From positions 434,001 to 498,000 of the forward strand of contig JAEUUG010000003.1 of NCBI GenBank assembly GCA_016787565.1: 64,000 nucleotides of DNA. Reading direction: 5' to 3'. Shown here piece after piece: positions 38,175 through 46,535 of the stretch (positions are counted from its first letter, which is position 1; every line of letters starts with the position of its first letter). The notes under the pieces are model-generated. The model was not told where the DNA came from. It did no database searches and was given only the letters and a program-made list of their open reading frames with translations. Origin of the DNA: Cyclobacteriaceae bacterium (lineage in GTDB: Bacteria > Bacteroidota > Bacteroidia > Cytophagales > Cyclobacteriaceae). The translations under genes and the position numbers were made by a program.

Positions 38175-39566
38175 TTACTTTTCTTTATCCACTCTTCCAA
38201 AATAAGCCCGGGCTTCCTGCATCACTTTAGGAGCCAGTATAAATCCGGATATCATGGTAGGAAAGGCCATGAGGGCATACGCTACATCAATAATGTTCAT
38301 GACATCCTGCATGGATAAAATGGCTCCCAGAATGATGGTTAACAAATAAATGTAGTTGTACCATTTGCCCGATTTTACACCGAACAAAAAAGAAGCTGCC
38401 TTATTGCCGTAGTAACTATAGGAGAACAAAGAAGTGACCGCAAAGAAGAAAGCGCAGATCAGAAGTAGAATCTTTCCGGTTCCTCCCAATGAACTTTCGA
38501 ATGCAGTAGCGGTTAGTGTAACTCCGTTTGCCCCGGAAGTTTGCCAAACTCCGGTAACTAAAATAGCCAGGGCCGTAAGCGTACAAACAAGAAGCGTATC
38601 AATTGCGGGGCTGATCATGGAGACTAAACCCTCCCGAATTGGTTCCGAACTTTTCGATGCACCCAGCGCCATCGGTGCAGTGCCAATACCCGCTTCGTTA
38701 GAAAAGGAGGCCCTGCGCACGCCCGCTATAATCAATCCGCCTACAATACCGCCTAAAGCCGGTTCACCATGGAAATGATTAGCCGAGAATGCATCGGTTA
38801 CAATCATCCATAAATGGGCAGGAACTTCCTTGATGTTTAGAATTAGAATCGCCAATACCGAAAGAAAATAAATGACAATCATTAATGGAACCATTTTTCC
38901 AGCCCAGTTTCCAATGCGTTGGATACCACCGAGAATGACAACACCGGCAATCAGCATAAGTGTAGTGCCAATAAGAAATTTCGCTGTGTTAATTTCAAAA
39001 CCTGCCAGCATAAAGGATGAAGTTTTTACGCTCTCTGATGTAATCCCAATATCAATAATAATTTGTGTGAGCTGATTGGCCTGAAAGATGGGAAGGCAAC
39101 CCACCATGGCACACACAGAGAATAGGATAGCTAATGGGAACCATTTTTTATCAAGTGCTTCGCGGATCACATACATGGGTCCGCCCTGAATAACACCTGC
39201 CGAATCTTTTCCTCTGTACATAACGGATAAGGTACTGGTAAAAAAGTTGGTTGACATGCCCACAAAGGCAGTCACCCACATCCAGAATAGCGCCCCCGGC
39301 CCACCGATAGAAATGGCGGCCGCAACTCCGGCAATGTTACCCATGCCCACCGTTGAAGCCAGGGCTGTTGATAGTGCCTGGTATGCATTGATCTGGCCAG
39401 GATCATTGGGATTGTTGTACTTGCCACGCAGTATGGAAATGGCGTGACCAAAATATTTATATTGAATAAAGCGTGAATACAAAAAGAAAAAGAGTCCGCC
39501 TAAAATCAAAAGAAAGAGAACGGGAGTCCAAACACCTGTTGCAATCGAGCTGACCAATTCACTCAT
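38175..39566 (-). CDS. sodium:alanine symporter (AGCS family)
   Basis: 463 residues with about 10-11 membrane helices. Family signatures are QALSTALASTVGMGNIAGVA and GGPGALFWMWVTAFVGMSTNF (in parts), YRGKDSAGVIQGGPMYVI and RRASFSNEAGIGTAPMA. It imports alanine, glycine or D-alanine with sodium or protons. Together with the NSS transporter 3 kb away the window holds two sodium-coupled amino-acid carriers. It is not obviously in an operon; the SixA-like gene lies 118 bp upstream on the same strand. Confidence 0.93.
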   Translation of the reverse strand: MSELVSSIATGVWTPVLFLLILGGLFFFLYSRFIQYKYFGHAISILRGKYNNPNDPGQINAYQALSTALASTVGMGNIAGVAAAISIGGPGALFWMWVTAFVGMSTNFFTSTLSVMYRGKDSAGVIQGGPMYVIREALDKKWFPLAILFSVCAMVGCLPIFQANQLTQIIIDIGITSESVKTSSFMLAGFEINTAKFLIGTTLMLIAGVVILGGIQRIGNWAGKMVPLMIVIYFLSVLAILILNIKEVPAHLWMIVTDAFSANHFHGEPALGGIVGGLIIAGVRRASFSNEAGIGTAPMALGASKSSEPIREGLVSMISPAIDTLLVCTLTALAILVTGVWQTSGANGVTLTATAFESSLGGTGKILLLICAFFFAVTSLFSYSYYGNKAASFLFGVKSGKWYNYIYLLTIILGAILSMQDVMNIIDVAYALMAFPTMISGFILAPKVMQEARAYFGRVDKEK

Positions 39567-39684
39567 CCGAAGTATTGTTTAGTATGAAAGTTCGGGCTAA
39601 AATAGGGAAATTAAATTGGTTGTACTGCAGGCAATTTGCTGGAGGAAGTAGCAGAACGGTAACCAGAAACACAAAAAGGATTGG

Positions 39685-40188
39685 TTATTCATCTGAAAGC
39701 AGTTCCGGATAAATATAGTGAACAAGGTTTCCGTTACCCTCACTAACTTCTTTCCACGAAGCACCGGGAAATTTAATCTCGACCAAACCCGCAGGTACCA
39801 TATCGCCAATTTCTGCACCCGTAATATATTCTGCCACATAACTCATGGTTGGGTTGTGCCCGACACACATAACATGATGATAGGCATCATCCAATTGATT
39901 GACAAAACCAAGAAAAGTTCTGACAGATGCATCATACAATTCATCGTCTACAATAATTTTTTCAGGATCAAGTCGGAGTGCGTCCGCCACGAGGCCAGCG
40001 GTAGTGTGAGCGCGCAATGCCGGACTACTTATGATAATATCGATGGTCGAATTATTTTTTAAAAGATAATATCCCATAGCGAGCGCATCCTTTCTTCCGG
40101 AGGGTGTTAATTCACGCCCTTTATCAGATTGATTGATCTGTTTATCAGCGCTTTGCGCATGTCGAAGCAAATAGAGAAAGCGAGCCAT
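39685..40188 (-). CDS. SixA-like histidine phosphatase
   Basis: 167 residues of the histidine phosphatase (phosphoglycerate-mutase-like) superfamily. The catalytic RHG-type motif is seen as LYLLRHAQSADK with a phosphohistidine-forming H, in the RHAxS form typical of SixA. The second arginine region is SSPALRAHTTAGLV and the second histidine is in VMCVGHNPTMSYV. SixA removes phosphate from histidine-phosphotransfer domains; bacterial homologues without that partner also exist. Divergent from topA. Confidence 0.88.
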   Translation of the reverse strand: MARFLYLLRHAQSADKQINQSDKGRELTPSGRKDALAMGYYLLKNNSTIDIIISSPALRAHTTAGLVADALRLDPEKIIVDDELYDASVRTFLGFVNQLDDAYHHVMCVGHNPTMSYVAEYITGAEIGDMVPAGLVEIKFPGASWKEVSEGNGNLVHYIYPELLSDE

Positions 40189-40248
40189 AAAAATTTATAA
40201 ACGATGGTGTTTATCACATCAATTGCATACCAATATTAATGAGTCAAA

Positions 40249-40278
40249 TTTGATTTTTTAAAAAAATACAGATATTTG
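40249..40278 (+). promoter_or_regulatory. candidate topA promoter
   Basis: TTTG at 40249-40252, an 18-bp A/T-rich spacer, then GATATTTG at 40271-40278 (one mismatch to TAnnTTTG is the first base pair GA). This -33/-7 spacing suits Bacteroidota. The start codon is 24 bp further on. Confidence 0.45.
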
Positions 40279-40302
40279 ACGCTTTCGACCTAACCATAAA
40301 TC

Positions 40303-42822
40303 ATGTCAAAGAACCTAGTTATTGTTGAATCACCGGCTAAAGCGAAGACGATTGAAGGCTATCTGGGAAAAGATTTTAAAGTCGCTTCCAGTATGGGTCA
40401 CATTCGCGATTTACCGAAAGGAGGGGATGCCATCGACATTGAAAATGGCTACGAGCCGACTTATGAAGTCAGTCCGGATAAAAAAGATATCATTTCAAAA
40501 CTGAGAAAACTTGCCGAAGATGCCGAAATGGTTTACCTGGCAAGCGATGAAGACCGTGAAGGAGAAGCTATATCCTGGCACTTGAAGGAAGTACTTGATC
40601 TCACCGATGCGAAAACGCGCAGAATTGTATTTACGGAAATTACAAAGAAAGCTATTCTTAATGCCATCGAGCATCCACGTGGTATTGATATTGATTTGGT
40701 TAACGCACAACAAGCCAGAAGAGTATTAGACCGCCTCGTGGGGTATGAATTATCACCCATCTTGTGGAAAAAAATTAAAACAGGATTATCTGCCGGTCGC
40801 GTACAATCTGTTGCCGTTCGTTTGGTGGTAGAGCGTGAACGCGAGATTACCGACTACAACGTAAAATCTTCCTATAAGATCAATGCTTATTTTGATTTGG
40901 GCAAGGGAAAGCAGTTAGTGGCTGAACTATCCGAACGCTTTGACAATGAGGGTCAAGCATTAGAATTTTTGGAATCGTGTAAAGGCGCAAAGTTTTCCAT
41001 AAAGGATTTACAGACGAAGCCTGCCAAACGCACACCTGCCCCTCCCTTTACCACATCAACGTTACAACAGGAAGCTGCACGGAAACTTGGATTCTCTGTA
41101 ATCCAGACGATGACGGTTGCGCAGAAATTGTACGAAGCCGGTAAGATCAGTTACATGCGTACGGATTCCGTTAACCTTTCGGACGAGGCAAGGCAAGGTG
41201 CTATGCGACAAATTGAATCGGCCTTTGGAAAGGAATTTTATCAGCCGCGTCAGTTCAAAACAAAATCATCAGGCGCGCAGGAAGCTCACGAAGCCATTCG
41301 GCCAACCGATTTTTCAGTTAATGATCCGGGTATGGATCGCAATGCAGTCCGGTTGTATGAGTTAATCTGGAAACGTGCCATCGCTTCACAAATGGCGGAT
41401 GCCGAACTGGAGAAGACGACAGCAACCATAGGAATTTCAACGAACCCCAGAACACTGATTGCCGCTGGTGAGGTCGTAAAATTTGAAGGATTCTTGAAAG
41501 TATATATTGAGTCGGGCGATGACGATGATGAAGAAGAGAACAGCAAAGTGTTACCTCCATTAACCATCGGTCAGGATTTGAAACTGGATGAATTGGTTGG
41601 CAAGCAGGTATTCTCGCGTCATCCACCACGGTATACAGAAGCAAGTTTGGTTAAGAAGCTTGAAGAGTTGGGTATCGGTCGTCCATCCACGTATGCACCC
41701 ACCATCACCACCGTACAAAAACGCGGCTATGTTGTCAAGGAATTCAGGGAAGGCGTAGAACGCAAGTATAATGTATTCACGTTGCGTGATAATAATCTTT
41801 CAAAAGCAGAAGCGGTTGAGATTACCGGAGCGGAAAAGAATAAATTATTCCCCACCAATACGGCAATGATTGTGAATGATTTTCTGGTCGAACATTTTCC
41901 AGATATCACCGATTTTTCTTTCACCTCGGAAATTGAACAGGAGTTTGATGAGATTGCGAATGGAAAACTGGAGTGGAAAAAAATGATTGATCATTTTTAT
42001 CAGCCCTTCAGCAAAAAAGTAAAAATCACCGAAAAGGTTGAGCGTTCATCTGTTGGCAAGAGCAGGGAGTTGGGTGTTGATCCAAAAACAGGAAAGAATG
42101 TTTATGCTAAGTTGGGTAAGTTTGGAGCTTATGTACAGGTTGGTGAAAATCCGGATGACAATGGAGGCGAGAAGCCAAAGTTTGCCAGTCTGCGCCCAGG
42201 ACAGTTTTTAGAGAACATAACACTTGATGATGCCATTGAACTCATGAAGATGCCACGGCAGATGGGTGAGTTTGAGGATAAGCCAGTGGTTGTAGCGATC
42301 GGTCGTTTTGGTCCGTATGTTTTACACGACAAGAAATTTGTATCTATTCCGAAAACGGATGATCCGTACACCATTAGTTTAGATCGAACCATAGAACTCA
42401 TTCATGCCAAACGCGAAACCGATGCAAACCGTTTGATCAAAGCCTTCCCGGAGAATGAAGAGATTCAAGTGCTCAACGGCCGTTTTGGTCCGTACATAAA
42501 AGCAGGGAAGAAAAATGTAAAGATACCCAAAGGCAAAGAGCCTAAGGAGTTAACTTTGGAGGAATGTGTTGAACTAGCTGCCAACACTCCGGAAAAGAAA
42601 GGTCGTTTTGGACGATTCAATAATGCAAGAAAAGCAGAAGCTCCAACACCTTCTCCTGCAAAAGTTTCGAAGCCAACGTTAAAGAAGGCTGCTGCTACGA
42701 AGAAAGTTGTAGTAAAGACAATAGCCTCTAAAAAAATTGTTGCAAAGAAGACTTCACCCAAAAAGGTATCAGCAAAGAAAGTGTCGGTGAAAAAAACTAA
42801 AGTGGTTAAGAAGAAGAAATAA
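40303..42822 (+). CDS. topA: DNA topoisomerase I (type IA)
   Basis: 839 residues. TOPRIM domain: NLVIVESPAKAKTIEGYLG, SMGHIRDLPK and the acidic triad ASDEDREGEAISWHL. The cleavage tyrosine is in ISYMRTDSVNLS near residue 285. VGRPSTYAPTI-type sequence (GIGRPSTYAPTI) and the gate domain follow. Instead of zinc fingers the C-terminus has Topo_C repeats (LGKFGAYVQVGE, IGRFGPYVLHDKK, NGRFGPYIKAGKK) and then a tail of about 60 residues made almost only of K, A, T, V, P and S. It relaxes negative supercoils. Followed after 16 bp by a sirtuin gene and then coaX on the same strand. Confidence 0.95.
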   Translation: MSKNLVIVESPAKAKTIEGYLGKDFKVASSMGHIRDLPKGGDAIDIENGYEPTYEVSPDKKDIISKLRKLAEDAEMVYLASDEDREGEAISWHLKEVLDLTDAKTRRIVFTEITKKAILNAIEHPRGIDIDLVNAQQARRVLDRLVGYELSPILWKKIKTGLSAGRVQSVAVRLVVEREREITDYNVKSSYKINAYFDLGKGKQLVAELSERFDNEGQALEFLESCKGAKFSIKDLQTKPAKRTPAPPFTTSTLQQEAARKLGFSVIQTMTVAQKLYEAGKISYMRTDSVNLSDEARQGAMRQIESAFGKEFYQPRQFKTKSSGAQEAHEAIRPTDFSVNDPGMDRNAVRLYELIWKRAIASQMADAELEKTTATIGISTNPRTLIAAGEVVKFEGFLKVYIESGDDDDEEENSKVLPPLTIGQDLKLDELVGKQVFSRHPPRYTEASLVKKLEELGIGRPSTYAPTITTVQKRGYVVKEFREGVERKYNVFTLRDNNLSKAEAVEITGAEKNKLFPTNTAMIVNDFLVEHFPDITDFSFTSEIEQEFDEIANGKLEWKKMIDHFYQPFSKKVKITEKVERSSVGKSRELGVDPKTGKNVYAKLGKFGAYVQVGENPDDNGGEKPKFASLRPGQFLENITLDDAIELMKMPRQMGEFEDKPVVVAIGRFGPYVLHDKKFVSIPKTDDPYTISLDRTIELIHAKRETDANRLIKAFPENEEIQVLNGRFGPYIKAGKKNVKIPKGKEPKELTLEECVELAANTPEKKGRFGRFNNARKAEAPTPSPAKVSKPTLKKAAATKKVVVKTIASKKIVAKKTSPKKVSAKKVSVKKTKVVKKKK

Positions 42823-42838
42823 TGCTGAGTACGTACGC

Positions 42839-43528
42839 ATGAAAAAACTCGTTGTGCTTACAGGAGCCGGTATCAGTGCCGAGAGTGGTATTCCTACTTT
42901 TCGTGATTCTGGTGGATTGTGGGAGGGTTTTCGTGTTGAGGATGTGGCTTCACCGGAAGGATGGCAGCGAAATCCGGCACTCGTTCTGGATTTTTATAAT
43001 CAGCGCAGAAAGAAAGCACTGGAGGTTAAACCCAACAGAGGGCATGAGATTTTGGCAGAACTCGAAAGGCACTTTACTGTTGTAGTGGTTACCCAGAATG
43101 TTGATAACCTCCATGAGCGGGCCGGATCAACACATGTTATACACCTCCATGGAAGTTTATTTGAATCGCGTAGCACAAAAGACGAACGACTAGTCTATCC
43201 GATTGAAGGTTGGGAATTGAATCCAGGTGATGCCTGCGAACAGGGATCGCAATTGCGTCCAAACATAGTATGGTTTGGAGAGCAGGTGCCGCTCATGGAA
43301 GTAGCAGCAATGCATGCACAGGAGGCAGATTTGTTTTTAGTGGTGGGAACTTCTCTGGTAGTTTATCCTGCAGCCGGTCTTATCAATTATGTCCGCTATG
43401 ATACCCCGAAATATGTTATCGATCCGAATCTACCGGAGGTTGCCAATAGAAAATTTCTGAAAATGATAGAGGAGAAAGCGAGTACAGGAATGGAGAAAAT
43501 ACGACAGGAATTACTCGACTTACAATAA
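42839..43528 (+). CDS. cobB: NAD-dependent protein deacylase (sirtuin, class III-like)
   Basis: 229 residues with the NAD-binding signature VLTGAGISAESGIPTFRDSGG, TQNVDNLHERAG, the catalytic histidine in IHLHGSLF, and VVGTSLVVYPAAGL. FYNQRR places Y53 and R56, the pair that recognises succinyl/malonyl groups in class III sirtuins, so desuccinylase activity is predicted. The zinc module is reduced: only one cysteine occurs in the whole protein, so the structural zinc site is lost. Located 16 bp after topA and 1 bp before coaX; probably cotranscribed. Confidence 0.92.
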   Translation: MKKLVVLTGAGISAESGIPTFRDSGGLWEGFRVEDVASPEGWQRNPALVLDFYNQRRKKALEVKPNRGHEILAELERHFTVVVVTQNVDNLHERAGSTHVIHLHGSLFESRSTKDERLVYPIEGWELNPGDACEQGSQLRPNIVWFGEQVPLMEVAAMHAQEADLFLVVGTSLVVYPAAGLINYVRYDTPKYVIDPNLPEVANRKFLKMIEEKASTGMEKIRQELLDLQ

Positions 43529-43529
43529 T

Positions 43530-44306
43530 ATGCTCCTGGCCTGCGATATTGGTAATTCAGATATAACACTTGGTCTTTTTCAGGATGGCAAATGGAAGTA
43601 TGTTTGGCGGATTCCCTCCATCGTTGACCGACCCGAATTATTTTATGGCATTAAAATCAGGGATATTTTTTTTGAAGTAGGAATTACTGTAGGCGATATT
43701 CAAAAGATTGTCATCAGCAGCGTGGTGCCGGATCTGACCGATAAAATTATCAACGTAACTGTAACGCTGTTTCAAAAAAATCCAGTTGTACTGGGGCCTG
43801 AAATTTATCCCAGGCTTCCTATTCAGGTTCTTAATCCGTATGAAATCGGTTCCGATCTTGTGGCGAATGCCGTGGCAGCATACACCCTCTTCAAGCGAAG
43901 TAACATTGTTGTTGATTTCGGAACCGCATTAACCTTTACAACGCTCTCTGATGAAGGCAAAATTCTCGGAGTAGCAATTGCTCCGGGATTGAAAACGGCC
44001 ATTAAATCTCTTTCTCAAAACACAGCAAAGCTCTTTGATGTGCCATTAGAGATGCCATCTTCTGCGTTAGGAAAGGGAACATCACATGCCATACAGGCGG
44101 GTATACTATTAGGTTATGAAGGACTTGTCCAATCCATTATTTCAAAAATAAAATTTGAAATGAAGGATGAAAATTTACCGGTGATAGCTACCGGTGGTTT
44201 GTCTTCGGTGATCAAAACCCTGCTTCCATTATATTCCATCATAGAGCCGAACCTTACGCTTGAAGGCCTGCGCATTGTTGCCATACAGGAGGGTCGTCAG
44301 TCCTGA
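43530..44306 (+). CDS. coaX: type III pantothenate kinase
   Basis: 258 residues of the ASKHA-fold CoaX family: phosphate-1 loop LLACDIGNSDITLGLF, IVISSVVPDLT, PYEIGSDLVANAVAAY (catalytic aspartate region GSDLVANA), VVDFGTALTFTT and IAPGLKTAIKSL. It catalyses the first step of coenzyme A synthesis. It starts one base after the sirtuin stop and overlaps the convergent paraoxonase-like gene by 10 bp at its 3' end. Linking an NAD-dependent deacylase with CoA synthesis may be chance. Confidence 0.94.
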   Translation: MLLACDIGNSDITLGLFQDGKWKYVWRIPSIVDRPELFYGIKIRDIFFEVGITVGDIQKIVISSVVPDLTDKIINVTVTLFQKNPVVLGPEIYPRLPIQVLNPYEIGSDLVANAVAAYTLFKRSNIVVDFGTALTFTTLSDEGKILGVAIAPGLKTAIKSLSQNTAKLFDVPLEMPSSALGKGTSHAIQAGILLGYEGLVQSIISKIKFEMKDENLPVIATGGLSSVIKTLLPLYSIIEPNLTLEGLRIVAIQEGRQS

Positions 44307-45361
44307 CGTATTGTGCACCAGAGTATAGCATGTTCGAATACCGATCCTATAATCAGGGTATTGCCATAAACAGCAGCAACAGAAGAACCCGAGTATTGTT
44401 TTCCATCGTTCAGAAATATCTCCTCAATTGTTGGTTCACCAGGTTTATAAACAACTTTCAATACCTGAGAAGGAGAGTACGCTGTTGAATCTTTGCTATG
44501 TGCTACGAAACGAAGTAGTTTGGGATGACAACCCGTCCATAGATTTCCTTCTTCATCCAATTCAATATTATCAACTCCGGAATGAAGAAATATTTCTTCC
44601 TCCCGTGTAAGCGTGCCGGTTGGGATATCGCGATTGTACACTACAATTTTTCTTCCTGTTGGTGTAGCGACAAATATCTTTACTCCATCCAGTGAGTGGT
44701 TAATACCATTTGCATAGGCAATATGCTCAGCTGCTTTTACGAATTGATGGCCATCGAAATAGTTGACGTATGCTTGCGGCAATTGGAGATACTCTTCTAA
44801 TGTTCTTTTAAATCCAGAAACGTTTCCATGGTCGTTGGTCACATAAAACGTTCGTTCACTTACAGCAGTAACATCATTCGGACTGGTCATGAGCACAGGA
44901 TCCAGAAAACTTTCCTGATGGACAAGCGAATCGTTTCTCCATTCAAATTTTTCAATGGCATGACCAACTGGTTTTTTTCTATGATTAACAGCGAAAAGAA
45001 AGAGTTGATTCTTTTCATTTCGAAAGAGTGAAATCCCATGCGGATGAAAGTCCGAAAGTGTTGGTGTAACGTGACGTAATGCATGAGACGAATCGTTCAA
45101 ATCAAGAACAAAAATTCCTCCAGTCGATCCATTTCTACGGTCATCGCAGGATATGAATGCGAGTTGAAGCTGCCGGTCGACAGTTATATCCTCTGGTCCG
45201 GAAATAGGCATTGCAATTTTTTCTACCGCACCTGCGAAGTGTGGCTTGATGGTTTTGAAAAATCCAGCCGGAATCAATATGTAAAAGGATACAAACACTA
45301 TCAGTAATGTGAGCAGAGCCGCGAGTGCGTAACCTGTATTTCGGATTTTTCGCTTCTGCAT
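44297..45361 (-). CDS. paraoxonase/SMP-30-like beta-propeller protein with N-terminal membrane anchor
   Basis: 354 residues. One hydrophobic segment at residues about 10-32 (ALAALLTLLIVFVSFYILI) anchors or exports the protein. The rest fits a six-bladed propeller of the PON1/SMP-30/gluconolactonase group: ISGPEDITVDRQLQLAFISCDD, FHPHGISLF, SPNDVTAVSERTFYVTND, AYANGINHSLDGVKIFVA and DNIELDEEGNLWTGCHP, the same order of calcium-ligand blocks as in arylesterases. Substrate unknown; lactonase or esterase is the best guess. It is the last gene of a minus-strand run with the zinc-ribbon and SPFH genes (3-bp gap), overlapping coaX at the 3' ends. Confidence 0.82.
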   Translation of the reverse strand: MQKRKIRNTGYALAALLTLLIVFVSFYILIPAGFFKTIKPHFAGAVEKIAMPISGPEDITVDRQLQLAFISCDDRRNGSTGGIFVLDLNDSSHALRHVTPTLSDFHPHGISLFRNEKNQLFLFAVNHRKKPVGHAIEKFEWRNDSLVHQESFLDPVLMTSPNDVTAVSERTFYVTNDHGNVSGFKRTLEEYLQLPQAYVNYFDGHQFVKAAEHIAYANGINHSLDGVKIFVATPTGRKIVVYNRDIPTGTLTREEEIFLHSGVDNIELDEEGNLWTGCHPKLLRFVAHSKDSTAYSPSQVLKVVYKPGEPTIEEIFLNDGKQYSGSSVAAVYGNTLIIGSVFEHAILWCTIRQD

Positions 45362-45364
45362 GAT

Positions 45365-46480
45365 CTACTTTTGCGTAAGAAAAAAGATCAGCATCAACAC
45401 GATTAAGCCACCAATAACAGCGAGTGCAATCTTTCCAGCACTATACGGGCGTTGGCCCTGTACTTCACCGGTACGCGCATTGATCAGGAACTGGTATACT
45501 TTGTTGTTATACCGGTATGCGCTGATCCATACGGGCAACAGTATATGTTTAAAAGAAGGATCATGGTAGGTGGTGTTCACAAAGTGAATAAGCTGTCGGT
45601 CACCTCCAATATGCTGCGCTATTGTATGGCGAATAACCGGTTCCATCCGTTGTTGTGCCTGCGGGTAAGCCGACTTTACATCTATTGCATAGGTTTCTGT
45701 ACGAAAGCCACTCAGGTATTTATCATTATACGCGACAAGATTCTTCACATCCCAGGGCTCCAGTTCACGAAGTTGGTCGGATGGTAGCGATCGTGTTGCT
45801 TCAATGAGAATGTCATCAAAGGTGTTGTTAACGCGCCCGGATGCCGGATACCAGCGCGTTTTTGTTACCTGTCGTGTACGGGTTACATTCTTTCCATTTT
45901 CAATGGCCGTGTAGGATTCGGTGGCAAAATAATCTTCACCACGCTGCCCGGTATAGCTTGAGTTTGTAACGCAATCAAAAGTCCAATAGGGAAGGTACAT
46001 TCCATTTAGTTTTCCGGAACGGTCGCCATAGTGTTTGAGTTCACCCGGAGCGAACCATAAACTTTTTAGCCATCGTCTGAAATTCTCCAGCGCTTTTTGC
46101 TCATCAATTCCAAAAGGAAGAACGTATTGGGGTTTATGAATTTTTGCAGTGGAGCCACTTTTGATCACCAGGGCTGCTGCACAAAATGGACATTTATCAG
46201 AACTGATTTTCGGATCGAAGGTGGATGTTGCTCCACAGCTGTCGCATTTAACGGTAGCAACTTCAATTGTTTCCTCTTCCTCAACATGGTTAGCCAGAAA
46301 ATCGTCAAGCTTTATCTCCTCAATTTTTCCTTTTATTTCGGGTTGAGAAATCTCATTCTGCGCCCCGCAATATTCGCAGGCGAGGTGCTGTGTACCGGGC
46401 TTGAATTTTAAAATAGCACCACAACCAGCGCAGGCCAGTTCTGTATTAACTGGTTTGGTGGCTTCAACAAAGTCGCTCAT
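45365..46480 (-). CDS. zinc-ribbon protein with C-terminal membrane anchor, SPFH partner
   Basis: 371 residues. Two zinc ribbons: CAGCGAILKF with CEYCGAQNE, and CDSCGATSTF with CPFCAAALV. The middle part has LPFGIDEQKALENFRRWLKSLWFAP and LPYWTFDCVTNSSYTGQRGEDY, typical of primosomal-N'-like zinc-ribbon proteins encoded next to bacterial SPFH/YdjI proteins. A single membrane helix ends the protein (IALAVIGGLIVLMLIFFLTQ). It lies 55 bp after the SPFH-GYF gene and 3 bp before the paraoxonase-like gene. Biochemical role unknown; the pair may form a membrane-domain complex. Confidence 0.85.
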   Translation of the reverse strand: MSDFVEATKPVNTELACAGCGAILKFKPGTQHLACEYCGAQNEISQPEIKGKIEEIKLDDFLANHVEEEETIEVATVKCDSCGATSTFDPKISSDKCPFCAAALVIKSGSTAKIHKPQYVLPFGIDEQKALENFRRWLKSLWFAPGELKHYGDRSGKLNGMYLPYWTFDCVTNSSYTGQRGEDYFATESYTAIENGKNVTRTRQVTKTRWYPASGRVNNTFDDILIEATRSLPSDQLRELEPWDVKNLVAYNDKYLSGFRTETYAIDVKSAYPQAQQRMEPVIRHTIAQHIGGDRQLIHFVNTTYHDPSFKHILLPVWISAYRYNNKVYQFLINARTGEVQGQRPYSAGKIALAVIGGLIVLMLIFFLTQK

Positions 46481-46535
46481 GCAAAACTGTATTATTGGAA
46501 ATTAGTGGGGGCTGATAAGTATAAATTTCGATCCG

